Shown here one piece after another: positions 25,301-31,429 of a stretch of DNA of 64,000 nt. The notes below the pieces were generated by a model that saw nothing but the letters and a program-made list of their open reading frames with translations, was not told where the DNA came from and ran no database searches. The number at the start of each line of letters is the position of its first letter. Position 1 is the first letter of the stretch. The stretch comes from Bradyrhizobium murdochi. GTDB lineage: Bacteria; Pseudomonadota; Alphaproteobacteria; Rhizobiales; Xanthobacteraceae. The position numbers and the translations under genes were made by a program. The stretch is from positions 228,129-292,128 of the forward strand of contig NZ_AXAU01000002.1 of NCBI RefSeq assembly GCF_000472965.1, written 5' to 3'.

Positions 25301-28300
25301 CCGAAGTATCCCCGCGCGCAGCTTCGGTGTCGCCATCGAGCACCGTACAATCAAGTGCAAGCGCTTCCGCCAGCTTCTCTCCGGCAGCCAGCACGATTTC
25401 GATGCCGCCATCCTTCAGGATGCGCCTGATACGCTCCAGCGGCCATTTCGGATCGAGCGGCACATAGGCGCCACCAGCCTTCAGCACACCAAGGAGGGCG
25501 ACAACAAAGGCCGGCGAGCGCTCAATCCACAGCGCAACCGGCACCTCGCGCGTCACGCCCTTGCTGGCGAGCATGTGAGCGATGCGGTTCGATTTCCGCT
25601 CCAGCTCAGCGAATGTCAGCGTCTCGCTGTCGCACCGGATGGCAATCGCGGCATGGCGATCGGCGGTCGACGCGCGATGAAGACCGACCACATCGGTGAA
25701 TCCGAACACGGTGGCCTCGCTCGGCACCACCTGCCGGTTCGCATCGTCGATGACAAAGTCGGAAATCCGCCGTTCCGCGTTTTCCGCGATCTGGCGCAGC
25801 ATCGACCCGAATTGTGTAGCCAGTCGCGCGATCGTCGGGGAATCGAACAGATCGGTGGAGTAGTTGAATGTCGCCTTCATGCCGCTGGCGCCATCGACGA
25901 CATCAAGCGCGAGATCGAAATGCGAACCCGCGAGGTCCATGATGTCGATCTCGGCGGTGAGCCCTGCGACGCCGTCGAACCCGCGCGGCGCCGTCATGTA
26001 GTTGAACTTGGCCTGGAACAGCGGATTGTGCCCACCGCTTCGTTCAGGGCGCAGCCCGTCGACCAGCAATTCGAACGGCAGATCCTGATGCGACAGCGCC
26101 TCGATCACCGCGTCCTTGACCTGCTGCAGCAGGTTCGGGAAGCTTGCGCCATCGGCAATCTCGGCCCGCAGCACCAGCGTGTTGACGAAGCAGCCAATCA
26201 GCCGCTCGAGCTGGGCGTGACGACGCCCCGCGACCGGCACGCCGACGCGCAAATCGCTCTGCCCCGTATAGCGATACAACAGCGCCTGATATGCACCGAG
26301 CAGCAGCATGAAGACGCTGACGCGATATTTTGCGGCGATCTCCCGCAATCGAGCGGCCAGCGCGCCGTCGATGGCAAGACCGACCGTATCGCCGGCATGG
26401 CTTTGCGTTGCCAGACGCGGCCGATCATGGGGCAGAGCCAGCACGGGGTGCGCGTCACCCAGCTTCGCACGCCAATAGGCGAGCTGCCGATCTCCCTCGC
26501 CACAAGCGAGCCAGTTTCGTTGCCAGACTGCGAAATCCGCATATTGCATCATCGGCACCGGCGGCCGGCCTGCGTCCTGCCCGGTAACGTTGCGGTAGAG
26601 TCCCGCCAGCTCTTCGAGCATCACGTCGAGCGACCATCCATCGACGACGATGTGATGAGCAAGCAGCAGCAATTCGTGCGCATCATCTGCGAACTGAAGC
26701 AACACCGCCCGCAATAGCGGCCCATTGACAAGGTCGAACGGTTTTCCGAGTTCGGACCGCCTGACCTCCGCCGCATGCTCGGCGGAAAGCCCCCGGAGAT
26801 CCTGGTGCCTGATACCGACGCCGAGGACGTCGTGGATAACCTGCCTTGCGCGACCATCCGTTGCGACGAATGTGGTGCGCAGCACCTCATGACGTTGAAC
26901 GATTTCCGCAATCGCCTGCGACAAGGCGGTATGGTCGAGCTTTCCCTTGAGCCGGATCGTGCTCGCGACCGTATAGGCCGTACCATTAGGGTCCAGATTC
27001 CAGAGAAACCACAGCCGCTCTTGCGCATGCGACAGGGTCGCGCGGTCGGCCGGCGCTGCCCGCTGGATCGGAGGAAGCGCCCTCTTCGCGCCGTCGCGCA
27101 ACATGGCGTCGATATGGTCTGCGAATGCGGCAAGCTTCGGCGCGTCGAAAAAGCTGCGCAGTTCCAGCTCGACGCCGAAGCGTTCGCGCAGCGCCGCAGC
27201 GATCTGCCCCGCCGCGATCGAGTTTCCGCCCAGCACGAAGAAATCGTCCTCGCGATGCACCGCCTGGACGGCAAGCGCCTCGCACCAGATCGACGCCAAC
27301 GCGCGCTCGGTGTCGGTCGCGGGCGCGTTCAGCATCGCGCCATCGCGGCGTCGCCCTCGCTCAAACACCATAAAACTGTCGAGCGTGTTGTTGGCCCAGC
27401 CGGCGGCACAGGCGGAGCGCTGCAGTTTTCCGCTCGTCGTCAGCGGCATCGCTTGCGGATTCAACAGGACGATCACAGCCGGATATTCCTGCGCCTGCCG
27501 TAGCACGGCCTCGCCGATTCCCTGGGCGAGAGCCTCGGGACGCTCGCGCTTGAGAACGGTACGGCTGAACTCTGCCGCGACGCCGATGCTTTCCCGCCCA
27601 TCGATCTCGACCGCAAACGCGGCAACCCGTCCGCTACGGACGGATTCGACTTCGGCTTCGACCGCCTGCTCGACGTCAGTCGGATATACATTCTGGCCGC
27701 GAACGATCAGCAGGTCCTTGAGCCGGCCCGTCACGATCAGCGTGCCGTCCTTGACGAAACCGAGATCTCCGGTACGCAGCCAGCGCATGCCATCGCGCTC
27801 GACGAAGGCTTTTTGCGTGGCTTCGGGATTGTTCCAGTATCCGAGCGCGACACTCGGGCCGGCGACCCAGATCTCGCCGACTTCGTCGACCTGCGCCGCA
27901 GCCGACCCATCGATGCGCATGATGCGCGTGACGTGACCCGCGACCGTCCCGCCGCACGCCACGAGCTCGCTGCCTTGGTCGGCGGTTGCGACGCGCCCTG
28001 CCGCAAGCGCCGCCGTATCGAGCGTATGGCTGACCGTCTCGGTGGTGAGCTCACCGGCCGTCACCAGCAGCGTCGCCTCGGCCAGACCGTAACAGGCGGT
28101 CAACGCACATCGATTGAACCCCGCCCGCTCGAATCTATCTCCGAACCTGCGCAGTGTGGTTTGGCGCACAAATTCCGAGCCGGAGAATGCAAACTTCCAG
28201 CGGCTGAGGTCGAGCCGGTCGATCGTTTCGTCGGAAATGCGGTCGGCACACAGCGCGAAGGCAAAGTCGGGTCCACCGCTCATCGTGCCGCCGTGACGAT

Positions 28301-29042
28301 CGATGGCTTCAAGCCAGCGTCGCGGCCGCTTGAGAAAATTGCGTGGCGACATCAGGACGGCGGTAAAGCCGGTAAACAGCGGATTCAACAACCCGCCGAT
28401 CAATCCCATGTCGTGATAGAGCGGCAGCCAACTCACGAAGACGTCGTCGAGTGTTCCCGCGGCCACGGCCTCGATGGCCTTCTCATTGGCCGTCAGGTTC
28501 GCGTGCGAGACGCAGACGCCTTTCGGGTGCGAGGTCGATCCGGACGTGTACTGCAGGAACGCAATCGCATCTGCCTCCGGCCTCGTCTCGCGCCACTCTG
28601 CCGCGAATGCCGCCGGTATCGCATCCACCGCAACGATCTCTAGGTTCGCCAGCTCGGGAAGTGCCGTTTCCACCGCACCAACCAGCGCGGTTTCGGTCAG
28701 TATGAAGCGAGGCGCAGCATCACGCAGAATGCCGTTGAGGCGTCCTGCATAGCGCTCAGTGCCGCCCTCCGGCGGATAGGCCGGGACGGCGATCACACCC
28801 GAATACAGGCACGCATAGAATGCCACGGCATAGTCGAGACCGCTGGGCAGCAGGATCACCGCGCGCTCACCCGCGTCGCCCAACTGCTGCAACCGGGCTG
28901 CGACGGATCGAATCCGGGCGTCGAGACCGGCAAAGGTCAACTCGTCGGCGACGCCGTCTCCCTCCAGGAAGCGCAACGCGATCGCGTCCGGACGTAACGC
29001 GGCGTGGCACCGTAGTCGTTCGACGAGGTTGTCTTTGTACAT
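19302..29042 (-). CDS. NRPS-A, FAAL-initiated nonribosomal peptide synthetase
   Basis: First synthetase, 3,246 aa from the ATG at 29042. An in-frame start at 29126 exists, but its extra residues do not look like a FAAL N-terminus and would overlap the dioxygenase gene. Domains: fatty acyl-AMP ligase (residues ~1-590, core YTSGSTSHPKG near 170), T1 (VLGGNSIAAG, ~604), C1 (HHIVVDGWS, ~800), A1 (~1270), T2 (GGDSILSLQ, ~1657), E ([10 protein letters not shown] ~1845, [19 protein letters not shown]), C2 (HHHIFVDGWSS, ~2326, following E so expected D-donor type), A2 (~2797), T3 (GGHSLLAV, ~3187). FAALs adenylate free fatty acids and load them on the adjacent carrier domain, so the peptide should be N-acylated. 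A1 code is DLTKIGHVGK, a textbook L-aspartate code; the E domain would make it D. A2 reads DIEFIGAIA(K), unassigned, with Glu at 239 as in basic-residue domains. Confidence 0.95.
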   Translation of the reverse strand: MYKDNLVERLRCHAALRPDAIALRFLEGDGVADELTFAGLDARIRSVAARLQQLGDAGERAVILLPSGLDYAVAFYACLYSGVIAVPAYPPEGGTERYAGRLNGILRDAAPRFILTETALVGAVETALPELANLEIVAVDAIPAAFAAEWRETRPEADAIAFLQYTSGSTSHPKGVCVSHANLTANEKAIEAVAAGTLDDVFVSWLPLYHDMGLIGGLLNPLFTGFTAVLMSPRNFLKRPRRWLEAIDRHGGTMSGGPDFAFALCADRISDETIDRLDLSRWKFAFSGSEFVRQTTLRRFGDRFERAGFNRCALTACYGLAEATLLVTAGELTTETVSHTLDTAALAAGRVATADQGSELVACGGTVAGHVTRIMRIDGSAAAQVDEVGEIWVAGPSVALGYWNNPEATQKAFVERDGMRWLRTGDLGFVKDGTLIVTGRLKDLLIVRGQNVYPTDVEQAVEAEVESVRSGRVAAFAVEIDGRESIGVAAEFSRTVLKRERPEALAQGIGEAVLRQAQEYPAVIVLLNPQAMPLTTSGKLQRSACAAGWANNTLDSFMVFERGRRRDGAMLNAPATDTERALASIWCEALAVQAVHREDDFFVLGGNSIAAGQIAAALRERFGVELELRSFFDAPKLAAFADHIDAMLRDGAKRALPPIQRAAPADRATLSHAQERLWFLWNLDPNGTAYTVASTIRLKGKLDHTALSQAIAEIVQRHEVLRTTFVATDGRARQVIHDVLGVGIRHQDLRGLSAEHAAEVRRSELGKPFDLVNGPLLRAVLLQFADDAHELLLLAHHIVVDGWSLDVMLEELAGLYRNVTGQDAGRPPVPMMQYADFAVWQRNWLACGEGDRQLAYWRAKLGDAHPVLALPHDRPRLATQSHAGDTVGLAIDGALAARLREIAAKYRVSVFMLLLGAYQALLYRYTGQSDLRVGVPVAGRRHAQLERLIGCFVNTLVLRAEIADGASFPNLLQQVKDAVIEALSHQDLPFELLVDGLRPERSGGHNPLFQAKFNYMTAPRGFDGVAGLTAEIDIMDLAGSHFDLALDVVDGASGMKATFNYSTDLFDSPTIARLATQFGSMLRQIAENAERRISDFVIDDANRQVVPSEATVFGFTDVVGLHRASTADRHAAIAIRCDSETLTFAELERKSNRIAHMLASKGVTREVPVALWIERSPAFVVALLGVLKAGGAYVPLDPKWPLERIRRILKDGGIEIVLAAGEKLAEALALDCTVLDGDTEAARGDTSGVPLDNVIHPAQTAYVIYTSGSTGTPKGVAVSHGALANYVQALLERLQPQPMANMAMVSTVAADLGHTVLFGALASGATLHLLPPEVVFDADAFAKAMRDGDVGVLKIVPSHLRGLLKASRSADLLPSDTLILGGEASDPALLNEIRQLRPQCRILNHYGPTETTVGAVTHECEPEGETGSVPIGLPLANLRAHVLDDALNEVPIGVSGELYIGGAGVARGYRGGAGLTAERFIPDPFGPAGERLYRTGDRVRCDRAGRLIFLGRGDDQIKLRGYRIELGEVGRAIKALQGINDAVVVARAIGDSAERQELVAYCVPAMDATPEPDVIKQQLAAVVPEYMVPSHIIVLQRLRLTPNGKVDRKALPEPVGDAVATNYSAPLGDTEEQIAAVWREVLGRERIGRNDNFFELGGDSILSLQIIARLRKRGIRLTPKQVFGQQTVAGLATAPAARKESSAAKVSTAAATGMRHLLPIQARFFGEDIGNRNHWNQAVLLVPQTRMDWETLRRALTTIVDHHEALRLQFAQVDGAWRAVQGTPPSPSELLWIHTDVGDATQITALASAAQESLSLSSGPLLRAVAMDLADGSQRLLIVIHHLVVDGVSWRVLLEDLASAYDQLKRDAAVTLPPKSEPYASWGERLRSYATTGELADELPFWLDCAAGPSLPSDDDHGGVDRVGDGEEVSLVFDTEVTSNLLQDAPSAYRTQVNDLILASLARAVSRWSQRDDVTVELEGHGREDIFPGADVFRTVGWFTTAFPVRLQGGSNDDASLIKTIKEKLRAVPNRGLGYGVLRYLGSEDQRNALAQLAEPQIVFNYLGRFDGSVGASSLFGFAPESAGASRSATAPLRGWLNIIGLVREGHLHLSFGYGRKRYRRETVERLAKFYETALRELVAHCCSGAVGLTPSDFALSGLDQADLDRLATIFDLRGIEDIYPLSPMQHGMLFHAVRDGDKDAYVNQIGLELFGFEADKLRAAWQAVSDRHAALRTGFVWQHVSGAAQQVVHRHVTVPFVEEDWRSHAAALERNGGGHAELDAALAEVSRRERENGFDVSQPPLQRVRLIRLDDKRHWLIWTHHHIFVDGWSSARLVAEVFRHASGGTLPAVQGSYRDYIAWLQGRDHAGAEKFWRDALAGLEAPTLLANAPATNNKPSEEEGHASIALALNAELTERLKAFAKRERVTLNTLVQAAWAQLLRRHSGQAAVCFGVTVSGRPADLPGSEEMVGLFINTLSIVDAPSPQARVGEWLRQLQEQNLALREHGWTPLYEIQRLAGQAGQTLFDSILVFENYPIDEALRRTGESGPRLGRVQHVTPTNYALAVAVFAGSKRLDLEFNYDRARFDEVAIRRLRDILHGLLERIAANAERPIGELGLSAGDEARRIVEWSNAGRLATGTSYVGVVAHIEAQAARAPSALAIAWGDQRLSYGELNARANQLARRLRHWGAGPDRLTGIALTRSPEMMVALLAVLKAGGAFLPLDPDYPAERLAYMLRDSAATLVLTQSALLEPLAPVLRETGVEAWCIDEPQLPVGEDRANLNVEIHPDSLAYVIYTSGSTGTPKGVAVTHGPLAMHCEAVGRLYRMTPRDREFQSASINFDIAHERWLVPLMTGGSLVLPSRPGLLIDDLVEEIARNSVSTIFLPPAYADQLSAALRQSGRRLAIRACIVGGEAWSDNGIKALRQAADIDLLVNAYGPTETVIAPTAWPVDAAALTPGQPAPIGRPVGIRSAHILDADLNIVPVGVTGELFIGGVGLARGYLNRGALTAERFIPDPFGGDGARLYRTGDLARWRADGVIDYVGRADQQVKIRGFRIELGEIEARLLEQRGVRAAAVVTRESRTGRQLIAYASGEPTLDGGGLRDAVSAILPDYMVPSTIVVLEQLPLTSNGKIDRRALPPPHEDGQARRFYEAPEDEIEIALAKIWAELLGVEQIGRNDHFFELGGHSLLAVRVLSRVSQEIGVSIPVSDLFVHPDLASFARVVSIRLIEQEFDADELQDLIAAGQ

Positions 29043-29094
29043 CTTTTCGAATCCAGTCCGCGCTCGACCTATTCCCACCGCCCGAAAATGCCGA

Positions 29095-30063
29095 TCAGCC
29101 CTGCCGATGCGCTTCCGCCATCGCAACGATCACCTTGCGCGGCCCCTTGAACGGCGCGCGCGCATGCGCGGTGAGCATGTTGTCAAGCATCACCACATCG
29201 CCGGCCTGCCAGGGAAAGCTGATCTTGTGGGTTTCGAGAACGTTGCGCACGGTGGCGAGCGTCTCGTCGTCGATCGGCGAACCGTCGCCGTAGAAGACGT
29301 TGCGCGGCAATTCAGTCTCGTCGCCGACCACGTCGAGCAAGCTCTCGCGCACCTCCGGCTCGAGGTTGGAGACGTGAAACAAATGGGCCTGATTGAACCA
29401 GACCCACTCTCCCGTCACCGGATGCTGTGCCGTCCCCTGACATATCTGGCGCGTGCGAAGCTCGCCGTCATCCTTCCATTCGCATTCGATGTCGTGCCCG
29501 GCGCAGTAGGCCTCGACCTCCGACCTGGACTCGGTGCCGAACACCTGCTGCCAGTCGACGTCGAGCCCATTGCCGTAGTTTCGCACATACATCACGCCCT
29601 TCTCGGCGAAACGCTCCCGAACGGCCTGTGGCATGTCGCGATAGATCGCGCGGCTGTCAGCGATCGGCGTCTCGCCGCCCTCCTGCGCCGGCTGCATGCA
29701 ATAGAACCAGATCTTCATCGGCCAATCGCGCGTATAGGCCTGCTCGTTGTGCAGCGGGATGTGCTGGTGCGGCGGGTATTCCGTGGAGGTGTAGACGCCG
29801 GAGGTAACCTGCGAGCGCGGCGTCGATCCGAACTCGTAAGTGAGCAGCGGGTGACCGAAATCGGCCGCGAACGCCCGGAACGCGTCAGGGCCGTCGAGCG
29901 AGAAATCGCGAAACACGATGCCGCCGCAATCCGTCAAATGCCGGTCGATGGTGTCGCGCAGCATAGGAAGCGCTGCGCCGAGCGGCTGCCCGGCCTTGTC
30001 GGCCTTCAGCAGCAATGGAAGAGTTTTGCCTTCAATGAGTGGCTGGACGGAGAATACGCTCAT
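29095..30063 (-). CDS. TauD/SyrP-like Fe(II)/2-oxoglutarate dioxygenase, probable aspartyl beta-hydroxylase
   Basis: About 322 aa. The iron-binding facial triad is visible as HNE (in PLHNEQAYTRDW) and a distal His in NMLTAHARAPF, followed by an Arg (FKGPRK) that would hold 2-oxoglutarate; the order and spacing fit the clavaminate synthase/TauD superfamily. SyrP-like members hydroxylate the beta carbon of aspartate held on an NRPS carrier domain. Here the first elongation A domain has a clear Asp code, so the likely product is beta-hydroxyaspartate, a hydroxycarboxylate iron ligand. Start chosen at ATG 30063, preceded by GGAGCGAGG; it overlaps the end of the thioesterase gene by 32 nt. An upstream in-frame start at 30087 adds 8 residues and has no better support. 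Substrate is inferred from context, not shown by the protein alone. Confidence 0.88.
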   Translation of the reverse strand: MSVFSVQPLIEGKTLPLLLKADKAGQPLGAALPMLRDTIDRHLTDCGGIVFRDFSLDGPDAFRAFAADFGHPLLTYEFGSTPRSQVTSGVYTSTEYPPHQHIPLHNEQAYTRDWPMKIWFYCMQPAQEGGETPIADSRAIYRDMPQAVRERFAEKGVMYVRNYGNGLDVDWQQVFGTESRSEVEAYCAGHDIECEWKDDGELRTRQICQGTAQHPVTGEWVWFNQAHLFHVSNLEPEVRESLLDVVGDETELPRNVFYGDGSPIDDETLATVRNVLETHKISFPWQAGDVVMLDNMLTAHARAPFKGPRKVIVAMAEAHRQG

Positions 30064-30787
30064 GATCCTCGCTCCGATGCGAACCAATCGATCGCCCCGA
30101 CCGTCGGGCCAGGGCCGATGCGATCAGGTCGAGCAGTTCGGCTTGCTGCGTGTGAATGAAGAAGTGATGGCCCGGCAGCATGTCGAGCGTGAATTCCGCC
30201 GACGTTTCCTGCCGCCAGGCCTGTAGCGATTCACGGCTGGTCTCGTCGTCGGCGCCGCCGAAGACGTGCATGGGACACGACAACGGATGCCGCCGCCGAT
30301 AGACATAGGCGCCGCACATCAAAAAATCGGCGCGGAGCACCGGCAATGCCGACCGCATCAGCTCGGCATTCGACAACGCCTCATCCGGCGTGCCCTGCAG
30401 ATCGCGCAGCTCCCGCAGCAACGCCTCGTCGCTCAATGGCAGGCGCCACTTGCTGCCGTCTCGAACGGCCGGCGCCTCGGCGCCGGAGGCAAAGAGAATC
30501 GCCGGCGCGGGCGCGCCGCGATCACGCAGGAAATGCGCGAGCTCGAATGCAATCAATGCGCCGAGGCTATGTCCAAACAGCGCATATGGCGCATCAAGCT
30601 GCGCGTGAAGTTCTGCAGCGAGCTGCCACGCCAGCGCGTGCGGGTCGGTCGCCAGCGGTTCGTCCATGCGTGCGCCGCGCCCGGGCCACTCCACCGGCCG
30701 GACATCGATCCATGACGGCAACAGCCTGCGCCACCGTGCATAGAGCATGGCGCTGCCGCCGGAATAAGGCAGACAAAGAAGCCGCAT
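30032..30787 (-). CDS. type II (external) thioesterase
   Basis: About 251 aa, GrsT/SrfAD-like alpha/beta hydrolase. The family opening LLCLPYSGGSA is at the N-terminus, the nucleophile elbow GHSLGA at about residue 65, the acid in VFGGADDETS and the catalytic His in LPGHHFF. These enzymes clear misacylated carrier domains of NRPS lines and are not the chain-releasing domain. The start at ATG 30787 lies 20 nt after the MbtH stop and places the family's first strand right at the N-terminus; longer in-frame starts run into the MbtH gene. The last ~17 residues overlap the dioxygenase start. Part of the NRPS operon. Confidence 0.9.
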   Translation of the reverse strand: MRLLCLPYSGGSAMLYARWRRLLPSWIDVRPVEWPGRGARMDEPLATDPHALAWQLAAELHAQLDAPYALFGHSLGALIAFELAHFLRDRGAPAPAILFASGAEAPAVRDGSKWRLPLSDEALLRELRDLQGTPDEALSNAELMRSALPVLRADFLMCGAYVYRRRHPLSCPMHVFGGADDETSRESLQAWRQETSAEFTLDMLPGHHFFIHTQQAELLDLIASALARRSGRSIGSHRSEDHERILRPATH

Positions 30788-30807
30788 CGGAAGACAAGGC
30801 TCCGTTG

Positions 30808-31035
30808 TTAGGCCGACTTCTGCGGTGCCGTCTCGTCCATGAATTTTCGGAGCGTTAGCGGGCGCATGTCGGTCCACACCTGCTCGATGTGTTCAAGGCA
30901 TTCCTTCTTGCTGCCCGTCTTGCCCACCGCTTTCCAGCCGTTCGGAATTGCCTTGAACGTCGGCCAGATGGAGAATAGCTCTTCGTGATTGATGACGACG
31001 GTGAAGGTGACGTCGTCTCTGTCGAACACCATCAT
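30808..31035 (-). CDS. MbtH-like NRPS accessory protein
   Basis: 75 aa, the usual size. Signature residues are present: N-H-E-E near the start, the conserved Trp pair in SIWP and NGWKAVG, then [14 protein letters not shown] followed by L-x-L-R. MbtH-like proteins bind A domains and are often needed for their folding and activity. Two ATGs in a row open the gene (31035, 31032) with AAGGGA about 8 nt upstream. It is the first gene of the biosynthetic operon, directly ahead of the thioesterase. Confidence 0.95.
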   Translation of the reverse strand: MMVFDRDDVTFTVVINHEELFSIWPTFKAIPNGWKAVGKTGSKKECLEHIEQVWTDMRPLTLRKFMDETAPQKSA

Positions 31036-31065
31036 GGTTCGGTCCCTTCTAAGAAACGAAAGCAA

Positions 31066-31370
31066 TGGCGTGTTGACTAGGTCAGAAGCAAATGATGGTC
31101 AAAGCAATATCGTCGCCGAAGTTTTTAATAGCTCCAAGTTGGCGATAGCGTGACACGATGCAACCTCCGCGCTTGCGAGCTGGCGCGCATGAAAAGTGAC
31201 TGATTGGCAAAACGATACGCAGTTTCTTGCAATTCTAACTCGCCAGGCGGGAACCTTTTTGATTTTCGAAATCGCGCACCCGAAATCGCGCATCCAACGT
31301 CTGACGATTTTCATCGCATTGTCATCAATTTCGATGAGTCAGTTTTGCGACACCATCCGATCAAAGAAAT
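31066..31370 (-). promoter_or_regulatory. probable promoter region of the NRPS operon
   Basis: About 300 nt without a gene, between the receptor terminator and mbtH, and noticeably AT-richer than the genes around it. It must carry the promoter of the MbtH-TE-dioxygenase-NRPS transcript if the terminator at 31371 works. TTCTAA (TTAGAA on the coding strand) occurs at 31233-31238, and TTCTAAGAA lies just upstream of the mbtH ribosome site near 31047-31055. These resemble half-sites of the rhizobial iron control element, but no full copy is seen. Confidence 0.4.
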
Positions 31371-31397
31371 GCCGCCGCGGATGAGATCCGCGGCGGC
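31371..31397 (-). terminator. rho-independent-type terminator of the TonB receptor gene
   Basis: Perfect 12-bp stem GCCGCCGCGGAT / ATCCGCGGCGGC with a 3-nt GAG loop, starting 33 nt after the receptor stop. On the minus strand it is followed by a T-rich run (ATTTCTTTGA). It separates receptor transcription from the NRPS operon, although some readthrough may occur. Confidence 0.8.
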
Positions 31398-31429
31398 ACG
31401 AATTGCAGGTGATGCGAACGGCGTAGCGT

